Below are positions 50,301-56,200 of a stretch of DNA of 64,000 bases, in pieces. The stretch is from Siphonodentalium dalli (lineage: Eukaryota; Mollusca; Scaphopoda; Gadilida; Siphonodentaliidae), in the NCBI GenBank assembly GCA_032622095.1, contig CP136062.1:145100351-145164350 (forward strand), in the 5' to 3' direction. The position numbers and the translations under genes were made by a program. Every line of letters starts with the position of its first letter. The stretch's first letter is position 1. The notes under the pieces are model-generated. The model made no database searches, was not told where the DNA came from, and saw only the letters and a program-made list of their open reading frames with translations.

Positions 50301-52569
50301 ACACCAGTCTTCACAACACATTTATGATGCAGTTAAATGTTAATTTAAGCGCGATGTAAAGCCGTCGTGATGGTGTTTAATATGCACACATATCTTCATT
50401 GGCGATTAAGATCTGAAACTGTCATCAAATCCATTTACGAAAATATTTTTGTCAGTTTTGAATTCGCGCAGCTAGGTGCGCGAATTCAAAGTGCGCGAAT
50501 TCAAAACTGAGCGAAAAATAGTACTGCGCGAATTTAAATACGAGTAAGGTATGAATTTTACATAAACATCATACTGGTATAACTTTCACAGAACACCGCC
50601 TGATGTTATGACATCCAATACGTATATCATAACCATATCTTACACAATGATTGTGTATATTTGTCGGCATAGTATATGGGACGTACAACAAATGCTATGC
50701 GCATGCACACACTGACTGTTTTGTCTGACTTTTTTCCGGTAAATCAATGACTTTGATCGCTTGGGAAATTGCCCGACAAAATCGTCAGTGTTAACATATT
50801 TTCTCTTAAATCATCACTGATTACTGTTTTATGGCATATGCCTATCATGCATTGTGATCCAAAGCGACGATAAATCATGTTTCATATACATAGCCGACAG
50901 TATTTCTTATTTCTTATTTTGGTATGAAATCCCGATAGAATATGTCCAACAAATAATTTAACTATAGAAAATAGAATGCGTGATATCAAATTAATTTTTA
51001 GAAACTATGAAAGAAATACGTATATCCCCACCCCGCCCCAGAAAAAGCATAAAAAACAGACAAATTTCGTTGTGATGTAAGGTATATATATATTTAATTT
51101 GTTGTACTAATTGTAACATGTTAATCTATTATATATTTTGGAAGATGTGTTTGTTTGTTTGTTTGTTTGTGTGTGTGTAATCGATGAACTCGAAAACGGC
51201 CGACCCGATTTCGATGAAACTTGGTATGTGGGGGTATTGTCGGGTCAGGAGTAACATAGGCCTATTGATTTTCAGATCCGAGGTCAACTTTTCACGTGCC
51301 GAGGTCAAATCTGTTTTTACGCTGTGTTACGGGACTTTCATTTGAGTTCGGTGCTTACAAATCGATTCGAAACAGCGCGAATAATAAAATGCCAGTCATA
51401 ATAATGACACTGTGAGAATCTTTCGTGTTTCCTCTTTCCAACGATATATAATGCGTATGTATCCGTTTTAGTTATCTGCCTCAATTATCAAGAAGAAGTG
51501 GTACTATCTTCCATCGGGATAAAAACAATGCGTAACTTCTATGACGTCGTTAGAGGTCATAACGTTAGATCACGTTAACGCTTAACCGCCCGATGCATTT
51601 GACTGTTTCAGACGTCTTGGCGATATCTCGGGCACCGATGGTAATTTATCTTTACGTTGAAACTTGATAATTAATGAGCGTGTGTATATGAGGCGCGTTT
51701 ATATACTTGAGTGGAAATCAAATCGGGTTAAACTGGCGGATTTTTACGGACGAAATTTGATGCATAGGGTATCTCGGTATCCGCTGGGCCGATTTCACGG
51801 TATCCGCTGGGCCGATTTCCACCATTTTTGGGGTGTTGGTGTTTGACCCCACCTGACCTTCAAAATGGTCAATTCAAGGTCAAATCGGGTAAAACCGGAT
51901 GGATTTCGACGGGTACTTTTGTCGGGTACTTTTGTTCGGGCACTGTGTTTTGGACGGGTCAAATCGTGACCCCACTTGACCTTGGCCTTCAAAATAGACA
52001 ATTAAAGGTCAAACCCGGACGAAGTCGGGTCACCTTCTAGTTCTATATATATTGTGTTATGATATATTGTCTGAATAAAAACATGTAACAAAAAAATATA
52101 TATATTTTTACACGATGTTTTGCGCGAGGAGAGGAGCATATATACCTTTTAATGTATCCATTTTGGTACAAGAAATATACAATGTTTTGTTTTCCAGATT
52201 GGTCTTAGCACGTGCGCAAAGTAAAGCTGTTACTTGCACTAATAATATAAGACGATAGTGACACCTGACTAATTGATAGTGCATGTGGGAACATAGCTCA
52301 AGTTCTATAGCATGACAGAGTATAGCAGTATGCAGTTAATCAGGAAGCGGGAACACCATGTGAGAACTAATAATGTATATGTAGAGCAGTAATACTTACG
52401 ATAGTTGCGCTATTTTCGTGAATTTCTCGTACTTCCTCCCAACTGCAGCCTCCCTCGTTCGTACTACATTCTTCAGTTAAATCCCTCTTTCTCCTGTGTA
52501 ATTTGTCATTTCTCAGGAAAGTCAGTGCGCCAGCTTTGGTCTTGAATACGGTTTTCTCCGCAATGCATC
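5170..52569 (-). CDS. Giant multi-exon gene: Gla-TSP1-EGF-multiple FN3-like extracellular protein (partial at both ends)
   Basis: Nineteen minus-strand exons were joined by reading splice sites. Every complete intron is GT-AG and the phases chain without a break from 52569 to about 5170, giving about 3,390 residues. Numbering from the first visible residue, the order is: propeptide and Gla domain (1-57), six-cysteine module (58-111), TSP1 (about 112-172), EGF-like (173-213), unique region (214-342), then FN3-like repeats (about 343-3390). The repeats show recurring linkers such as VDITPP, IDSSPP and VDQTPP, and 'N.AGL' turns. No transmembrane segment is visible. Gla domains bind calcium and acidic membranes after vitamin K-dependent carboxylation, and TSP1, EGF and FN3 modules are typical of secreted or cell-surface adhesion proteins. 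A secreted adhesive or matrix role is inference. The signal-peptide exon and the stop codon were not found. It could conceivably be two genes joined at the 10.3-kb intron between 52.4 and 42.07 kb, although the phases agree there. Confidence 0.82.
6783..7367 (-). CDS. Exon encoding FN3-like repeats
   Basis: A 585-bp class 1-1 exon with acceptor AAATCTTGCAG and donor GTGAGA. It begins SEHGFYDICPWEEV and contains FSWDGVQDYSGIDNYHCRI, the usual 'W.G..D..SGI..Y' strand. It ends QETPPTLT, a PP linker leading into the next exon. Confidence 0.85.
8160..8460. repeat. Dispersed repeat family, diverged copy A
   Basis: TTGTGGCCGGCGCTATTCGA and repeated 'AATAGGTTCAATATAAAC'-type segments match the family loosely. 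Intronic. Confidence 0.45.
8736..10145 (-). CDS. Long exon encoding FN3-like repeats
   Basis: A 1410-bp class 1-1 exon with acceptor TTTGTTTTAG and donor GTAAGT. Linkers are IDTEPPSVG, IDPTPPNLV and VDKTSPVIT; turns are ANTLGLVIS, CDAAGLCSD and VQNMAGMKG. Between the second and third linkers lies a longer segment without a clear repeat. An Asn- and Thr-rich stretch (NATETVPVNETTIDQTNDT) near the end carries several potential N-glycosylation sites. Confidence 0.9.
10480..10860. repeat. Dispersed repeat family, copy B (reverse orientation)
   Basis: GCCAACTCACGACTTTTCAG, then TGGCCCGCGCCATAAAACGA, is the reverse complement of copy C. The 29-bp triplication is an insertion or expansion within it. 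The plus open frame at 10459-10863 is accidental. Confidence 0.75.
10708..10800. repeat. 29-bp tandem repeat, three copies
   Basis: TATGTACCTATTTCACATCA plus TATGTCGAT repeated three times with no changes. It sits inside a copy of the dispersed 'GGCGCGGGCCACA' repeat. Confidence 0.9.
11280..11880. repeat. GAT/GAC/GTT trinucleotide microsatellite with exact 149-bp duplication
   Basis: Imperfect (GAT)n, (GAC)n and (GTT)n tracts. The segment 11432-11580 is repeated at 11581-11729 in tandem (both start TATGATGGTGTGGCTGGTGA). Long open frames on both strands are low-complexity Asp, Ser/His or Ile runs, not genes. It is intronic. Confidence 0.88.
12232..13805 (-). CDS. Longest exon: FN3-like repeats with a cysteine-rich insert
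   Basis: A 1574-bp exon open for about 525 codons. The acceptor is TTGTATTTCAG and the donor GTTAGT. Linkers are VDITPPSVI, IDSSPPHMG and IDTTGPVAR, with turns INNVGLL, CNAAGLCTS and INEAGMAS. The strand SGIERFEICLGTTSELC is nearly the same motif as in the 15823-15979 exon, implying recent repeat duplication. A cysteine-rich stretch CTSECTCGLVGKLC precedes a diverged unit. Confidence 0.9.
15109..15292 (-). CDS. Exon: second half of an FN3-like repeat and linker
   Basis: A 184-bp exon. The acceptor is TATATTGCAG and the donor GTATGT; phase 1 in, phase 2 out. The peptide HTFRGHFYTGLTYYTTVTC, then NGAGLCATVTSDGVTIDSS and PPIAGVV gives the turn and linker. It joins DHLVVHWIG of the next exon through a split Arg codon. 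Confidence 0.83.
15823..15979 (-). CDS. Exon: first half of an FN3-like repeat
   Basis: A 157-bp exon. The acceptor is TTACTCTAG and the donor GTACGT; phase 0 in, phase 1 out. The peptide begins GDVDYQTNHGVITVSYD and contains DPHSGVYDFVLCLGTAPGEC, matching the SG(I/V)..F..CLGT strand of the repeat in the 12232-13805 exon. Confidence 0.8.
16757..16864 (-). CDS. Short exon: FN3-like turn and linker
   Basis: A 108-bp phase 0-0 exon with acceptor ATTTTACACAG and donor GTAGCT. The peptide ATNGAGLFSTTHSDGIIADG, then SPPIAGYVMEI is a textbook N.AGL turn plus PP linker. Both neighbours are in phase. Confidence 0.8.
17680..17990 (-). CDS. Exon encoding one FN3-like repeat
   Basis: A 311-bp exon. The acceptor is CATTTTCAG and the donor GTAAGC; phase 1 in, phase 0 out. 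It starts AYDHAGRWTQVV, then FIVDITPPTTGWI, the family linker, and ends GHKYHVTLT. It encodes one nearly complete repeat, from its linker to the penultimate strand; the next exon supplies the ATNGAGL turn. Confidence 0.85.
19518..19634 (-). CDS. Short exon completing an FN3-like repeat
   Basis: A 117-bp class 1-1 exon with acceptor TTTATTTTGTAG. The donor chosen is GTGTTT (weak; GTAAAA a few bases upstream is the alternative) because it alone keeps phase with the next exon. The peptide TQSGGSDVIEETF, then LSGVWLYASVK is the second half of an FN3-like sheet. Confidence 0.7.
20393..21089 (-). CDS. Exon encoding FN3-like repeats
   Basis: A 697-bp exon. The acceptor is TTATAATTTCAG and the donor GTACGA; phase 0 in, phase 1 out. 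It begins CLKEHHLFKTAYACIQATC and has linker VDDHAPTGG and strand motif WHGFSDIGRYGTG. The repeat is completed in the next exon (HYTYQI then GTQSGGSD). About two units. Confidence 0.83.
21830..22125. repeat. Dispersed repeat family, copy C
   Basis: Core GTTTTATGGCGCGGGCCACA followed by GTGAAAACACA, then a GAGTTGGC end; CGCGCATCC and CTCGCGCAAATA lie at the other side. The same sequence in reverse orientation is at about 10480-10860. A related plus copy is at 58690-58880. Intronic. Confidence 0.75.
22556..23900. repeat. Inverted minisatellite of about 105-136-bp units, two opposed blocks
   Basis: From 22556 to about 23340 units read GGTATGGACCATTTTCGAGA, then ACGGTAAGGATTTCGGCCAA, then CCCATAGAAACACC, at about 22618, 22724, 22943, 23068, 23198 and 23334. 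From about 23350 to 23900 the same unit is in reverse complement (CCGTTCTCGAAAATGG at 23396, 23524, 23656 and 23775). The switch is near 23340. It lies in the intron between the 24682-26084 and 20393-21089 exons. Many overlapping open frames here come from composition. Confidence 0.82.
24255..24650. repeat. Cluster of AAACC(T/C)(A/G)GTTT palindromic motifs
   Basis: Roughly a dozen degenerate copies of AAACCTAGTTT or AAACTGGGTTT in both orientations, irregularly spaced. They run from AAACTAGGTTTTAGTAAAAC near 24258 to TTAAACCTGGTCTAG near 24612. The motif is itself nearly palindromic. It is intronic, ending about 30 bp from the donor of the 24682-26084 exon. It could be MITE remnants or a binding-site cluster. 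Confidence 0.7.
24682..26084 (-). CDS. Long exon encoding diverged FN3-like repeats
   Basis: A 1403-bp exon. The acceptor is AATATTTCAG and the donor GTAAGT, leaving in phase 0. The first residues, VRDGYRVTDVMDSN, complete the repeat begun in the previous exon. Repeats are more diverged here: the PP linker is replaced by KSPVPGVVHDVDP and VSDPDP. The middle (FSAEGLDNHFTVVHVNPG) may be a different beta-rich domain. The exon stays open for 467 codons. Its donor lies about 30 bp from a cluster of AAACCTAGTTT-like motifs in the intron. Confidence 0.85.
26085..29023. other. Intron, 2.9 kb
   Basis: AT-rich, noncoding. No repeat array, element or RNA gene recognised apart from a short (TA)n beside the donor at about 28972-28990. 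Confidence 0.6.
29024..30218 (-). CDS. Long exon encoding FN3-like repeats
   Basis: A 1195-bp exon. The acceptor is TTCTTTCTCGCAG and the donor GTACGT, leaving in phase 1. It starts TTCSGVTDCYC and includes linkers ADESPPRKG, VDNSPPHLA and VDQTPPRVN, plus strand motifs FIDHESGVKFYKIVI and NKAGLQEKVTIGP. It also has a cysteine-rich insert CVRRCTSEQ. About four FN3-like units, with the last split by the next intron after the residues HYSI. Confidence 0.87.
30649..31834 (-). CDS. Long exon encoding first FN3-like repeats
   Basis: A 1186-bp exon with one uninterrupted frame of about 395 codons. The acceptor is TTCAACACTAG and the donor GTAAAT, leaving in phase 0. It begins GLCLRFSASGGG and contains linkers VDNAPPEHC and FDSSRPQI. 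Beta-strand signatures such as ISQASGLDHFQISL and FDTHSGLHSVHWSLY are the 'GI..F...' strand typical of this FN3-like family. About three to four repeats are present, some diverged. Confidence 0.85.
32538..32600. repeat. 19-bp tandem repeat, three copies
   Basis: GGGATAACTACTCATCAAT repeated three times exactly. Confidence 0.9.
32987..33113 (-). CDS. Exon encoding unique extracellular segment 2
   Basis: Short 127-bp exon. The acceptor is TGTTATTACAG and the donor GTAAGT; it enters in phase 1 and leaves in phase 2. The peptide is polar and helix-prone (NLATIQDINLAEDL, then QELRNRQINIAVYLSQ). It links the preceding segment to the long FN3-like exon. It is supported mainly by splice sites and phase agreement on both sides. 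Confidence 0.6.
33647..33907 (-). CDS. Exon encoding unique extracellular segment 1
   Basis: The acceptor is TTCTTAACAG and the donor GTGAGT; class 1-1, 261 bp. The peptide opens with STPPDIQTCRMG and runs through GPSTCANQNSMYGKF to KVKISVLRESAN. It follows the EGF exon in frame (the split codon gives Ser). No named domain is recognised. It is predicted beta-rich, with two cysteines and several N-x-S/T sites, and could be a diverged FN3-like unit. Confidence 0.65.
33975..34050. repeat. Short palindrome GTTCAGATAATAAATTC...GAACTTATTATCTGATC
   Basis: The arms pair across a short loop. The right arm TTGTTGAACTTATTATCTGA recurs at about 32510-32535 and, diverged, at about 18580-18610, where a left arm CTGTTCAGATAATGCGTTC is also present. 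It appears to be a small MITE-like family in introns. Confidence 0.6.
35637..36622. repeat. 38-bp minisatellite, about 26 copies, with higher-order structure
   Basis: The unit is GACTCCATCGCTATATTTAC plus AACGTGACTCGATTCCAG, repeated head to tail without spacers. A variant with a four-base insertion (CATCGATCGCTAT) and a TGGACTCGGTTCC variant recur together at about 36118-36176 and 36274-36332, 156 bp apart. That indicates amplification of multi-unit blocks. It lies in the intron after the EGF exon. Confidence 0.9.
36768..36890 (-). CDS. Exon encoding EGF-like module
   Basis: The acceptor is TCACTTGCAG and the donor GTAAGT; the exon is class 1-1 (123 bp), as is usual for EGF exons. The peptide has six cysteines: CDVCWPGQC, then GALPFTCQCDQGFHVVD, and a final SSFC. 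The C-x-C-x-x-G-F/Y core of an EGF-like domain is present. No complete calcium-binding EGF consensus is seen. A 38-bp minisatellite ends about 145 bp from the donor side, in the following intron. Confidence 0.78.
36891..40856. other. Intron, 4.0 kb
   Basis: AT-rich, noncoding. A palindrome-like stretch at about 36975-37110 (TTAATGGACGAGAGACTGGA against the TCCAGCCGCGAGTCCATTAA arm) is a short inverted repeat. Nothing else supported. Confidence 0.55.
40857..41039 (-). CDS. Exon encoding thrombospondin type-1 repeat
   Basis: The translation contains WQLWSDWSAYSEC, then AGPCGSSTQTKTRSRSC, and ends SETRSCKLHEHC. This is the TSP1 pattern of layered Trp (W..W..W), the CG(x)n-R-x-R-x-C strand and six cysteines. 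The acceptor at TTGACAG before CGAACATTAG was chosen because it alone keeps frame with the preceding exon; the nearer ATTAG would shift it. The donor is GTATGT and the exon ends in phase 1. TSP1 repeats mediate matrix and glycosaminoglycan binding. Confidence 0.85.
41170..41520. repeat. Dispersed repeat family, diverged copy D
   Basis: ATATCCGCTATTCCGTTGAA, GGTAAGTCGTGTCGATG and TAAGTTCAATATAAGCTTAT resemble copies A and E. It lies in the intron between the TSP1 and six-cysteine exons. Confidence 0.45.
41907..42069 (-). CDS. Exon encoding six-cysteine module
   Basis: The acceptor is CACGCTGCAG and the donor GTAAGT. The exon starts in phase 0, as the Gla exon requires, and ends in phase 1. 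The 54 residues contain six cysteines in the pattern YKCNRGCGGGC, AKCSGNYC, GLTC, rich in Gly, Tyr and Ser. I do not recognise a named family. The position directly after a Gla exon resembles the hinge or first disulfide module of Gla proteins, but no homology is claimed. Confidence 0.7.
43290..43480. repeat. C-rich interspersed repeat with poly-G tract
   Basis: GAAATTGCA then about 14 G, followed by TTTTGGACCCAACACCCCCG and AGTTTTTTCCAGCCATG with TTTTGACACCCACCC. A relative lies at 46270-46360 (AGTTTTTTCCAACCATTTTTG, GACACCCACCCCC). Confidence 0.6.
43976..44095. repeat. About 23-bp tandem repeat, five copies
   Basis: Degenerate unit ACACCAGATAGGTGATATTG, drifting toward the right end (ATATCAGATAGGTTA). 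Confidence 0.8.
44736..45497 (-). mobile_element. LINE (L1/Tx1-like) fragment: ORF2 endonuclease domain, inverted
   Basis: Minus-strand frame starting MSMNCRGLGDPKKRRDVF near 45440 and carrying apurinic-endonuclease motifs: CLQDVHL, INIYGPN-type FVNIYGPNDDD, ICGDFNL, RYTWRR and ARLDFFLVS. One in-frame TAG at 44796-44798 interrupts the run, after which PGYKTDHSAISITFKFHNF completes the C-terminus of the domain (the SDH-type motif is TDHS). Homology stops abruptly at a C/G homopolymer tract at about 44736. It encodes the target-nicking nuclease of a non-LTR retrotransposon and is a dead copy. Confidence 0.88.
45498..46769. other. Sequence between the two LINE fragments
   Basis: It holds no convincing gene. 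It contains a C-rich repeat copy (46270-46360), an ATGGCTGCCAGCGGCCATCT motif near 46470, and a C homopolymer near 46650. If the LINE fragments come from one insertion, the part nearest 45.5 kb may be its 5' untranslated region in reverse, but nothing in it is recognisable. Confidence 0.5.
46770..49766 (+). mobile_element. LINE (L1/Tx1-like) fragment: ORF2 reverse transcriptase and C-terminal region
   Basis: Plus-strand, degenerate. Homology begins at NNFENGRGFWKFNNSL (about 46787), exactly where the inverted endonuclease fragment stops. Core reverse-transcriptase motifs follow: NWRPISLL, QTGFISGRYISEN, NDFEKAFDSISW, GCRQGDPISPY, YADD (48201-48212) and LNINHNNTQ. A C-terminal cysteine motif CTFCKSQTESIIH follows, and the frame ends YKQFRERWSQLEEL with a TAA at 49764-49766. 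Stops near 46900, 47418 and 49361 and several frameshifts (about 47.5, 47.7, 48.17 and 49.64 kb) make it a pseudogene. Confidence 0.9.
49778..50551. mobile_element. 774-bp MITE with perfect 41-bp terminal inverted repeats
   Basis: The left end 49778-49818 (starts TACCTTACTCGTATTTAAAT) is the exact reverse complement of 50511-50551. If the outer TA is read as a target duplication, the element runs CCTTACTCG...CGAGTAAGG inside TA...TA, as in Tc1/mariner-type elements. Subterminal copies of GCGAAAAATAGTA and GCGCGAATTCAAA form nested palindromes. It has no coding capacity. It lies 11 bp after the LINE stop codon, so it probably inserted into the LINE 3' end. Confidence 0.85.
51150..52040. mobile_element. 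Non-autonomous transposon remnant
   Basis: It begins with (TTTG)n/(TG)n, then CTCGAAAACGGCCGACCCGA and TTTCGATGAAACTTGGTATG, a motif of the sort widely shared by invertebrate interspersed repeats. It ends near GTCACCTTCTAGTTC. Inside are a 24-bp duplication (GGTATCCGCTGGGCCGATTT, 51776-51822) and repeated GGTCAAATCGGGTAAAAC and ACCCCAC(C/T)TGACCTT segments. The CTAG-like end could suggest a Helitron, but this is weak. Confidence 0.45.
52400..52569 (-). CDS. Exon encoding propeptide and Gla domain
   Basis: The acceptor is TTTCGTCTACAG and the donor GTAAGT; the exon starts with two bases of a split codon and ends in phase 0. The peptide begins GCIAEKTVFK, has a basic RRKR furin-like site, then DLTEEC, CSWEEVREIHEN and SATI. 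The second half matches the vertebrate Gla-domain signature CSFEEAREVFEN, and the intron falls at the same place and phase as the classic Gla intron after the EN-x-x-x motif. The upstream VF...A...L residues have the F/A/L spacing (0, +6, +10) of the gamma-carboxylase recognition site in clotting-factor propeptides. The cysteine loop is CSTNEGGC, longer than the usual four-residue spacing, and the N-terminal part of a typical Gla domain is short. An initiating Met at 52603 is possible but gives no signal peptide, so an upstream signal exon is expected. Confidence 0.75.
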
Positions 52570-53220
52570 CTGTAGACGAAATATACCCGTCACCCAGGGA
52601 CATGACTACAAGGCAGGGAGCCTATACGTCATAAATCGCCCGGCGGCAAGATATCACGCCCAGAAGTTCCAACATTCGTTGTTTCGATATTTCCCAAAGT
52701 CACCAGCCTACCAGTCGAACAAATTTGTCTCAATGAGAATTTGGAGTTCAAATTTCACAAGCTCGAAATGATCGAAGTCATTCGTACTCTTATTTTTTTT
52801 CAACATATTTATATGGGGACGGAATTCACATTGAGCTAGCAAAACTATTATCTAGTCGATGTGAGATATAGAGCCGCCATATTCGAGCAAATTATGAAGT
52901 AAGTTCCCAGCCTTGAGCTAGTTCGTCCTCGTTGTGTGGGTGTCCCTTAAAGCAAACCGAAATTCCATTTCCGGGAAATGTCACAGGACCAGCTGAGTCG
53001 GAATTTTCTAACAGCTTAAATGTCCAACGTGATACACCCTGTGTGTATTCGAATCCGTGTTATTCGTTCCTCAAAAACGGCAGGTTAATCCGGAAATCTT
53101 GTTGACTAAAATCTCTACTCAACAAGTTGAGTGATAACATGTTGAACGCATTCTACTCAGCGGTTTAGTAACGATTACCCAACAATGTAAAATTAGGATA
53201 TGTGTTTCGGATTTAATCTA

Positions 53221-56200
53221 ATAGTATGGGCTGTCATTACATGAGGTGTCACCAGAAAGGGGAATTTCAGCGACCTCCATATTTATGTAGCCCAACTATT
53301 CTCATTTCAGGATCCGGTTGTCGCGGGGTCAATATCTGGGGCAAAATATGATTTTTTTTCTTCACATTTCCCTTATTCACAATCTTATTTTAAAGCATTT
53401 TTCGGGTTAGTTTATGTGATGTTCATCAGTCTAAGCTTCTTAATCTATTTAACATTTAACATTTTCTTCCTTTGATTTGGAAGAGAGTTATGTGAGCGGT
53501 ATTAAAAATGGTAAAATGTTGCCAGATAATCGTTTGACATTTGAGCTGTGACGTATTTCGTTAATCGTAAACGTATTTGTATTCTAAATGTATTCTAAAT
53601 GATAATGTGTCGTTTTCAACTCCGTTTATCAGAAATTTATTCGATATTATCGCAATATGTAGGCCTTTTTGTGATCCGTAGTATATAGCTATTGGATGGT
53701 TGTGTTATTGTGGCCCAGTGGAATAGGTAGCGCGAATATAGGGCAAACACTTACCCCTCCCCCAAAACGATATTTAGTGATGCGTTTGACAAATAGTCAG
53801 ATTTCTTATATCATATCACATTTTTTTGCTTGCTAAAAGCCATTATAAAACATATTTATATGCTAGTAGGTATATTTTGAGGATTGACCTGTTTTCGTTA
53901 TTTAATTTTGAAGTGTTTGCCTAAAATGAAGTCAACATAATTTAAAGAGCGTTTCGTTTTTACCAAAATTGATAGATGGTACCATTTGTCGTATTATGAT
54001 CGGTGCAATTTGAATATTTGAATATTGTCACAAAAACTGCTAAGTATGAACCTCAAAGATATAGTTGAACATTTTGATATATCCGTGGGTTATTACTGGC
54101 TACAGTTGTGATCAAACATAGAACCCTATGGAGATTCTTGTATTTTGGATAAATGGCGTATGATTATATATGATTGAAATTTCTCAAAAATACTATGTGT
54201 GAAACTCGGCCGCAGTTTGGGAATATTCGGATGTGGTCAGATTATTCTCACTGATTACAGTTGCGATCAACAGTTAACCTACGGCAAATAGATCGTTATA
54301 TTACTCGAACTTTGATAGTAATATCACTAAACGGCCATCACGTGCTACTATATCAAGAAAAGACAATTGCATCTGACCTACTGTCACTATCAGTAATCTA
54401 ATCCATGCAATAGTCGATATAGGTTTGCTTCAAGGTACAGTACTTGTATGTGTAGAATAGTTTGCAATGACCCCGATATCATACAGACTGGTGCATATTG
54501 AGTCATATAAAAACTTTTATCACAAGACTATCGTTTCTTTAAAGATGTGACTATATAGTCAATTATTTTTGTATTGATACCTGTTATCAACTGACTAGTT
54601 TTGAAGCCAATTGTAGATCACAACGAGTTGTAATACGACAACTATACTTACAATTGATACTACATCATCGTCACACATGCATCCAGCGATTATGTGTTTT
54701 CTATGCAACACCATAGCTACCTTATGTGGTTGTCATCCCTTTATATGTCGTTCTACCTTTATATGATGTCCATTCACTTTCATATGGTCCACCTTTATGT
54801 GGTGTGCAAATCATTTGACTTTATAACGTGGCCATGGAGACGATAACATCTGTTCTCCATATGATATGCAAACGTCTTTTATGATCTGGTTCCACCTTTA
54901 TATGGTGTCCATTAATCTTTATATGATTTTCAATTGTCGTAATATGGTTTGGAGATGTTTTTGTATGACGTGACAATATCGTTATATGGTGTCCATTCAC
55001 CACCATGGTGACATACCACATAATACAGACCATGCACAGAGCATGTAAAGTTGTATACACATAATATAAAGTCGTATGTACATCATATAAAGAACGGCGG
55101 CCATCACCATACATGGTCACCATATACAGATAAAGGCAAATGGACACCATATAATATAAAGAGACACAATATAAAGAGAAAACCTTACATCATATATAGT
55201 TAAATACACACCATACTAAAGGTAAATTGACAAAATATGAAGACGAATGGACACCACATACAGGTGAATTGACACCAAGACATCATACAAAGGTGATTGG
55301 GAACCATATACATGTAAACAAACCCCATATAAATGTAAATAGACACCATATAAAGGAAACACAACACCACATAAAGGTAAAATAACTCCAATTATAGGTA
55401 AATTGACACCAAATAAAGATGAATGGAGACAATATAAAGGTAAATGGGCACCATATTAAGGTGATTTTACACCACATAAAGATAAATGGACACCGTATAG
55501 ACGTGCATGGAAATCACAGAAAGAACAGTGCTCATCATAATGAAGGTGAATGGACATCATATAACGACATTTGCGCATCGAAAGGCGAATGTACATCATT
55601 GAAAGGCGAATGGACATCATGTAAAGACAGTTGCATGTCACATACTGTACAGGTGAATGGGCACAATTTAAAGGCAAACGGACATCATATAAAGGTGAAT
55701 TGACACCATAGAAAGGTGAATGGACACTCTATAAAGGCGTATGGACACCATATAAAGGCAAATGGACACCACATAAAGGTGAATGCACACCATATAAAGG
55801 TGAATGGACATCATATAAAGACATTTGCCCACCATATAAATGTGAATGGACACCATAGAAAGGTGAATGGACACCGTAGATAGGCGAATGGACATCACAT
55901 GAAGGCGAATTGACACCATATAAAGAACAGTACTCATCATCATAAAGGTGAATGGACACCATGTAAATATGAATGGACACCATATGACATGTGCACACCA
56001 TATACAGGTTAATGAATGCAATATAAATGTGTATGGACACCATATAAATATAAGGGCGGAAGGGAAATCATAGAATAGACATAAGGCCTCTATGACTCTC
56101 CTGATGTATGTGTGACAAACTCTTGGCAGCGATGACGAAGGAGTATAATTTACCAGTGTATTTGTCACATTACAATTCGTTAAGATTTACAAATTGGCTT

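Noticed and set aside
51150-52040. Helitron call
   Set aside because: Only a CTAG-like 3' end and a common interspersed motif are visible; no hairpin or TC start could be confirmed, so it was kept only as an unclassified remnant.
55668-56168. 166-residue open frame on the minus strand with MVSIHLY heptads
   Set aside because: It is the 21-bp minisatellite read in a frame divisible by three; there is no other support.
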